Of a stretch of 64,000 nt of DNA, positions 60,158-64,000 are shown piece by piece. Both the position numbers and the translations under genes were made by a program. The notes below the pieces were generated by a model. The model made no database searches, was not told the DNA's origin, and saw only the letters and a program-made list of their open reading frames with translations. The stretch lies in NCBI RefSeq assembly GCF_003390865.1, contig NZ_QMEJ01000001.1:496001-560000 (forward strand), written 5' to 3'. The first letter of the stretch is position 1. Each line of letters starts with the position of its first letter. This DNA comes from Tropicimonas sp. IMCC34011 (GTDB taxonomy: Bacteria; Pseudomonadota; Alphaproteobacteria; Rhodobacterales; Rhodobacteraceae).

Positions 60158-61258
60158 TCAGGCCGCCCGGGTCTCGGCGAGTGTCGGGTAGTCGGTGTAG
60201 CCCTCTTCCCCGCCGCCATAGAACGTCTTGGGGTTCGGATCGTTCAACGGCGCATCGGCCTCCAGACGCTCGGCGAGGTCGGGATTGGCGAGGTAGGCGC
60301 GGCCGAAGGCCACGGCATCGACGGAGCCCGACTCGACAGCGTTCACGGCAAGATCCCGATCGTACCCGTTGTTGCCGATATAGACCCCGGACCAGAGCGC
60401 CTTCAGCGCCTCGAGGTCCTGCCCGTCGGACAGCTCCCGGCTGCCACCCGTGGCGCCCTCGATCACGTCGAGGAACGCAAGGCCGCGGTCGTTCAGCTCC
60501 TTCACGACGTAGGCGAACTGCTCCTGCGCGCCCGTCGTCGGCGCATCGTTGGCCGGCGAGAACGGGGAAATCCGGGCGCCGGTGCGCTCAGGTCCCCAGA
60601 TTTCGGTCACAGCGTCCACCACCTCGAGGGACAGGCGCGCGCGGTTCTCGATGGAGCCGCCATACCCGTCCTCACGGGAGTTCAAATCCTCGCGCATGAA
60701 CTGGTCCAGAAGGTAGCCGTTGGCGAGGTGCACCTCGACCCCGTCGAAACCGGCGCGCTTGGCGTTCTCGGCGGCTTTCCTGAAATCGTCCACGATCCGG
60801 GGAAGCTCGTCCGTCTCAAGGGCGCGCGGCTCGGAGACGTCGACCATCTGGGTGCCGTCGAAGGTCTGCACGCCGGCCTGGACGGCGGACGGGGCAACTG
60901 GCTTGTTTCCCTCGGGCTGAAGGGAGACGTGGCTGATACGGCCGACGTGCCAGAGCTGCAGCACGATCTTGCCGCCCAGGGCATGGACCGCATCCGTAAC
61001 CTCTTTCCATCCCGCGACCTGCTCGTCCGAATGGATGCCGGGGGTGAAGGCGTAGCCCTTGCCCTCGGGGCTGATCTGCGTCGCCTCGGTGATGATCAGG
61101 CCGGCGCCGACGCGCTGACGGTAATACTCGACGTTCATCGCGACGGGCGCGTCCGTCTCGTGGTCTGCCCGGTTGCGGGTCAGCGGCGCCATGACAACGC
61201 GGTTCTTCATTTCGATCGCGCCCGCCTTGAGGGGCGTGAATAGTTTTTCACCAGACAT
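60158..61258 (-). CDS. Old yellow enzyme-family NADH:flavin oxidoreductase
   Basis: This 366-residue FMN enzyme reduces activated alkenes such as N-ethylmaleimide, enones or nitro compounds. The start LFTPLKAGAIEMKNRVVMAPLTRNRA is normal for the NemA group. The substrate pair that holds the carbonyl group is H177 and N180 in VEVHLANGYLLDQF, with proton donor Y182; this H-x-x-N form matches yeast OYE1 rather than the H-x-x-H form of NemA. The FMN site includes GAGLIITEATQIS and the C-terminal AFGRAYLANPDL. The start at 61258 removes an 89-residue non-coding extension. No regulator is adjacent. Electrophile stress defence is the likely role. Confidence 0.93.
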   Translation of the reverse strand: MSGEKLFTPLKAGAIEMKNRVVMAPLTRNRADHETDAPVAMNVEYYRQRVGAGLIITEATQISPEGKGYAFTPGIHSDEQVAGWKEVTDAVHALGGKIVLQLWHVGRISHVSLQPEGNKPVAPSAVQAGVQTFDGTQMVDVSEPRALETDELPRIVDDFRKAAENAKRAGFDGVEVHLANGYLLDQFMREDLNSREDGYGGSIENRARLSLEVVDAVTEIWGPERTGARISPFSPANDAPTTGAQEQFAYVVKELNDRGLAFLDVIEGATGGSRELSDGQDLEALKALWSGVYIGNNGYDRDLAVNAVESGSVDAVAFGRAYLANPDLAERLEADAPLNDPNPKTFYGGGEEGYTDYPTLAETRAA

Positions 61259-61575
61259 CGGTGGAACTCCTGTCGATTGTCTCGACCCGCAGGATGATGC
61301 GGGAATTGCGAGCTGACCTAATGGGGTGCGGCGAGCAAACAACGTGCACTGACGCACCGTCGCATTGGCCCGGACGAGCGAATGGCGGCGGAACCCGGCT
61401 CGGGCAGACGGCCTGCGCGCGGCGCGGGACAGGGCACACCGGCGACCGCCTCGGACGTGTCGCCGGCGGAGGACCCATTCCCGTCGGAAGAGCCCGCCGC
61501 GGATACTTCCCGGCCGGGATCGCACTCGCTCGTCCGATCAATATCGTTTCGCGTCAATCGCTTACGAAACCATCC
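61259..61575. other. Intergenic region between tgt and OYE
   Basis: No gene was seen in these 317 bases. CCCGCA (61286-61291) and TGCGGG (61298-61303) form a six-base inverted repeat about 30 bases upstream of the OYE start and may be a regulator site. GTTTCG (61546-61551) and CGAAAC (61565-61570) form another inverted repeat near the tgt stop. Both could be chance at this length. Confidence 0.35.
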
Positions 61576-62706
61576 TTACACGGGATCGAGATCACCCCCG
61601 GCCCGTACCGCGTGGAAATCCCGCTCCCACGCCTCGAAGGTGCCGGCGGCGATCGCCTCCCGCATCCCCTGCATGATCTCCTGGAAGTAATGCAGGTTGT
61701 GCCAGGTCAGCAGCATTCCGGAGATCATCTCGCCCGCCCTAAAGACGTGGTGGAGATAGGCGCGGGAGTAGTGGCGGCAGGCGGGACAGGTGCACTGCTC
61801 GTCCAGCGGGCGCGGATCATCGGCGTGGCGCGCGTTCTTGATGTTCACCGCGCCCCGGCGGGTAAAGGCCTGCCCGGTCCGGCCCGACCGCGAGGGCAGC
61901 ACGCAATCCATCATGTCGACGCCGCGCTTCACCGCGCCCACGATATCGTCCGGCTTGCCGACGCCCATGAGGTAACGCGGGCGATCCTGCGGCAGCATGC
62001 CGGGGGCGTAGTCCAGCACGTCGAACATCGCCTCCTGTCCCTCGCCCACCGCGAGCCCGCCGATGGCGTAGCCCGGAAAGTCGAGCGCCTTGAGCGCCTC
62101 GGCGCTCTCCTGTCGCAGGTCGCGGTAAACGGAGCCTTGCTGGATGCCGAAGAGCGCATGGCCCGGGCGGTCCCCGAACGCGTCGCGGCTGCGCTCGGCC
62201 CACCGCATCGACAGCGCCATGCTCGAGGCCGCAACCTCCTTCTCGGCCGGGAATGTGGTGCATTCGTCGAACGCCATCACGATGTCCGACCCGAGGAGGC
62301 GCTGGATCTCCATCGAGCTTTCCGGGGTGAGCTCATGTTTGGAGCCGTCGATATGGGAGCGGAAGGTCACCCCCCGCTCCGTCATCTTGCGCAGATCGGC
62401 GAGGCTCATCACCTGGAAGCCGCCCGAATCCGTCAGGATCGGCCGTTCCCAGTTCATGAAGGTGTGAAGCCCCCCCAGCCGGGCGATCCGCTCCGCGCCG
62501 GGGCGCAGCATCAGGTGGTAGGTATTGCCGAGCAGTATGTCGGCGCCCGTGGCGCGCACGCTTTCGGGCATCATCGCCTTCACCGTGGCGGCCGTCCCGA
62601 CCGGCATGAAGGCGGGCGTGCGAATCTCGCCGCGCGGGGTTTCGATCCGGCCGAGGCGCGCAGCGCCGTCCGTGGCCTCGAGCGTGAAGGAGAAGGTGCG
62701 GGTCAT
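61576..62706 (-). CDS. tgt: tRNA-guanine transglycosylase
   Basis: This 376-residue enzyme swaps guanine for preQ1 at position 34 of queuosine tRNAs. D93 in [11 protein letters not shown] is the conserved aspartate, the nucleophile lies in [14 protein letters not shown] near 265 and the zinc site in [18 protein letters not shown] (three Cys and one His). The [13 protein letters not shown] region is also typical. The start at 62706 gives [14 protein letters not shown]; an upstream ATG adds 12 unlike residues. QueA, the next step, is in the same window but unlinked. The divergent sufT gene starts 130 bases away. Confidence 0.97.
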   Translation of the reverse strand: MTRTFSFTLEATDGAARLGRIETPRGEIRTPAFMPVGTAATVKAMMPESVRATGADILLGNTYHLMLRPGAERIARLGGLHTFMNWERPILTDSGGFQVMSLADLRKMTERGVTFRSHIDGSKHELTPESSMEIQRLLGSDIVMAFDECTTFPAEKEVAASSMALSMRWAERSRDAFGDRPGHALFGIQQGSVYRDLRQESAEALKALDFPGYAIGGLAVGEGQEAMFDVLDYAPGMLPQDRPRYLMGVGKPDDIVGAVKRGVDMMDCVLPSRSGRTGQAFTRRGAVNIKNARHADDPRPLDEQCTCPACRHYSRAYLHHVFRAGEMISGMLLTWHNLHYFQEIMQGMREAIAAGTFEAWERDFHAVRAGGDLDPV

Positions 62707-62835
62707 GGGAGTGCCTCTAGGCGCACGCGCGCGCCTTGCCAAGCGTCCCTCATCCGAGACCGCCTGCTGGCCGCCGGCGGTGGACGGGCCCGGAGGGGTT
62801 TCCTATATGGGGCTGACATTCTCGAAAGGGCAGCC

Positions 62836-63189
62836 ATGACCGATCAGATCGAAGGCGAGCCGCTGATCCGGCCGTCCAGCACAGACCATCCGCTCTACGA
62901 CACCGTCGTGGACGCCTGCCGCAGCGTGTACGATCCGGAGATTCCGGTGAACATCTACGACCTCGGCCTCGTCTACACGATCGATATCAACGAGGCGAAC
63001 GAGGTCGGCATCCTGATGACGCTGACCGCGCCCGGCTGCCCGGTCGCCGGGGAGATGCCCGGCTGGGTCGCCGACGCGGTGGAGCCGCTTCCGGGGGTCA
63101 AGCAGGTTCAGGTCGAGCTGACGTGGTCCCCGCCCTGGGGCATGGAGATGATGAGCGACGAGGCCCGGCTCGAACTCGGCTTCATGTGA
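62836..63189 (+). CDS. sufT: SufT-type (DUF59/MIP18) Fe-S maturation protein
   Basis: This 117-residue protein has the MIP18/DUF59 domain: VVDACRSVYDPEIPVNIYDLGLVYTI near 25-50 and TLTAPGCPVAGEMPGWVADAV near 66-86, with the conserved cysteine in APGCPV. Family members help mature Fe-S proteins when demand is high. The gene is 34 kb from the suf operon, an arrangement not unusual for sufT. The start at 62836 follows AAAGGGCAG; a long in-frame extension upstream is the shadow of tgt. A partial channel gene follows. Confidence 0.85.
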   Translation: MTDQIEGEPLIRPSSTDHPLYDTVVDACRSVYDPEIPVNIYDLGLVYTIDINEANEVGILMTLTAPGCPVAGEMPGWVADAVEPLPGVKQVQVELTWSPPWGMEMMSDEARLELGFM

Positions 63190-63261
63190 TATCGGGCGCT
63201 CCCCTTCGGCCAATCTCGCGGCCGGAGGGAACAATCGCGTGATGATCCGGTTCGGATCCTC

Positions 63262-64000
63262 ATGATCGCATCATTTCTCCGCCCGCTCGCCGGAATGCTC
63301 CTTCTGTTTCTCGTGGCGGGGCTTCCGGCTCATGCACAGCTCGATGCGGGAAGCCTCGGCACCGGTCCCGGCAGCGGGGGGAGCGCCAGCTCCAGCGAAT
63401 CCGGGGAATTCTTCAATCAAGAAACCATCAATGCCGGCCTCGGCGAGCTGCCGGACTGGGTGGATCGCTCGACCCCGCAAGGCACGATGGAGAGCTTCCG
63501 TGCCGCCGCGGAGGCCGAGGACTGGCAGGCTGCGGCGCATCTGCTGAACCTCGGCGATTACAGCGATGAGGAGCAGGCTGCGGGGGGTCCCTTGCTCGCC
63601 CGCTCCCTGGCCTCGGTCATCGACCGCAAGGTGCTGATCGACTGGCACGACCTGCCCGACCGCCCCGACGGCATCGACTTTTCCGCGTCCGGCAGCGATC
63701 CCGCTTCCTCCGCCCGCCGGTCCATCCGGATCTGGGTCCTGTCGATGGACAAGCGCTCCGTGCCGATCCTGCTCAATCGGGTGAAGCCCGAGAATGGCAA
63801 CGCGGTCTGGCTCTTCTCCAAGACGACCGTCGCGAACGTTCCGCGGCTGGCCGAACTCTACGGCCCCTCGAGGATCGAGCAGAGGTTGCCCGGAACGTTG
63901 AGGGAGCGGGCATTCTGGGGCCTCAGGTGGTGGGAGGTCCTCGCGCTGCCCATTCTTGCCGGGGCAGCCGCGATCGCGGGGTTCGCGACCTCGCATGTTA
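63262..64000 (+). CDS. Mechanosensitive (MscS-like) channel protein, N-terminal part
   Basis: The first 246 residues of a protein cut by the window edge. Residues 1-26 form a signal peptide (SFLRPLAGMLLLFLVAGLPAHA), a Gly/Ser-rich linker follows (about 31-48), then a periplasmic helical and beta region (TPQGTMESFRAAAEAEDWQAAAHLLN, later RSIRIWVLSMDKRSVPILLNRVKPENGNAVWLFSK). A membrane helix begins at about 225 (WEVLALPILAGAAAIAG). This layout is like the periplasmic lead of certain large MscS-type channels in Rhodobacteraceae. The channel domain itself is not seen, so the assignment depends on what lies beyond base 64000. Confidence 0.6.
   Translation, partial: MIASFLRPLAGMLLLFLVAGLPAHAQLDAGSLGTGPGSGGSASSSESGEFFNQETINAGLGELPDWVDRSTPQGTMESFRAAAEAEDWQAAAHLLNLGDYSDEEQAAGGPLLARSLASVIDRKVLIDWHDLPDRPDGIDFSASGSDPASSARRSIRIWVLSMDKRSVPILLNRVKPENGNAVWLFSKTTVANVPRLAELYGPSRIEQRLPGTLRERAFWGLRWWEVLALPILAGAAAIAGFATSHV

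Noticed and set aside
57477-60191. 904-codon open frame on the plus strand opposite lon
   Set aside because: Antisense of Lon, with typical shadow composition rich in R, L, H and D.

Overview
The window reads as a chromosomal segment of an alphaproteobacterium, most likely a member of the Rhodobacterales. The evidence is high GC throughout, dense operons with ATGA and TGATG stop/start overlaps, an iscR-suf operon whose IscR has a single cysteine, an iron-control-element-like palindrome in front of that operon, a glycerol ABC operon of the rhizobial glpSTPQUV type, and many conserved hypothetical proteins of Rhodobacteraceae type. Almost all of it is core or housekeeping DNA. There is no integrase, transposase gene, CRISPR array or phage gene.

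Layout. 1-4505: a sugar dehydrogenase (cut by the window edge), an SMP-30 lactonase and a TRAP transporter, which together look like oxidative sugar or sugar-acid use. 4536-6553: an OhrR-type peroxide-sensing repressor divergent from an aldehyde dehydrogenase, with a clean palindromic operator between them. 6653-14167: a DeoR-family regulator (GlpR) divergent from a seven-gene glycerol ABC transporter operon that includes a small extra gene. 14240-15555: a lower-GC patch with one orphan gene and IS-end-like palindromes. 15628-20839: catalase-peroxidase KatG, an Ldh-family oxidoreductase and a divergent malonyl-CoA synthetase. 20907-20983: tRNA-Arg(CCG). 21151-29069 (minus strand): iscR, cysteine desulfurase, sufB, a YbjQ-like gene, sufC, sufD, two YIP1 membrane proteins and sufS. 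29312-36555: an alpha/beta hydrolase, NADP-isocitrate dehydrogenase, a glycosyltransferase-like protein, an M20 amidohydrolase, a conserved hypothetical and a phytase-like secreted protein. 36751-39775: transhydrogenase pntAB. 40046-46794: a DUF3140 protein, a diguanylate cyclase coupled to a cysteine-rich sensor protein, dihydrolipoyl dehydrogenase, DUF924, an MFS transporter and queA. 46905-52973: a very large AsmA/YhdP-like protein, Bcp peroxiredoxin, and an M23 peptidase overlapping a bactofilin gene. 53397-64000: prfB, a class A penicillin-binding protein, lon, an old yellow enzyme, tgt, sufT and the start of a mechanosensitive channel gene.

Themes. Redox and Fe-S functions recur: an OhrR-like sensor, KatG, Bcp, OYE, the iscR-suf operon, a detached SufT, and NADPH supply through Icd and PntAB. 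Cell-envelope functions form a second group: the M23-bactofilin pair, the class A PBP and the YhdP-like protein. QueA and Tgt supply two steps of queuosine tRNA modification. The observations I consider most worth a second look are the complementary degeneracy of the two glycerol-transporter ATPases, the OhrR-type operator in front of an aldehyde dehydrogenase, the MetOD1-like sensor coupled to a GGDEF protein, and the membrane-protein pair inside the suf operon. I do not see a convincing wholly new multi-gene system.
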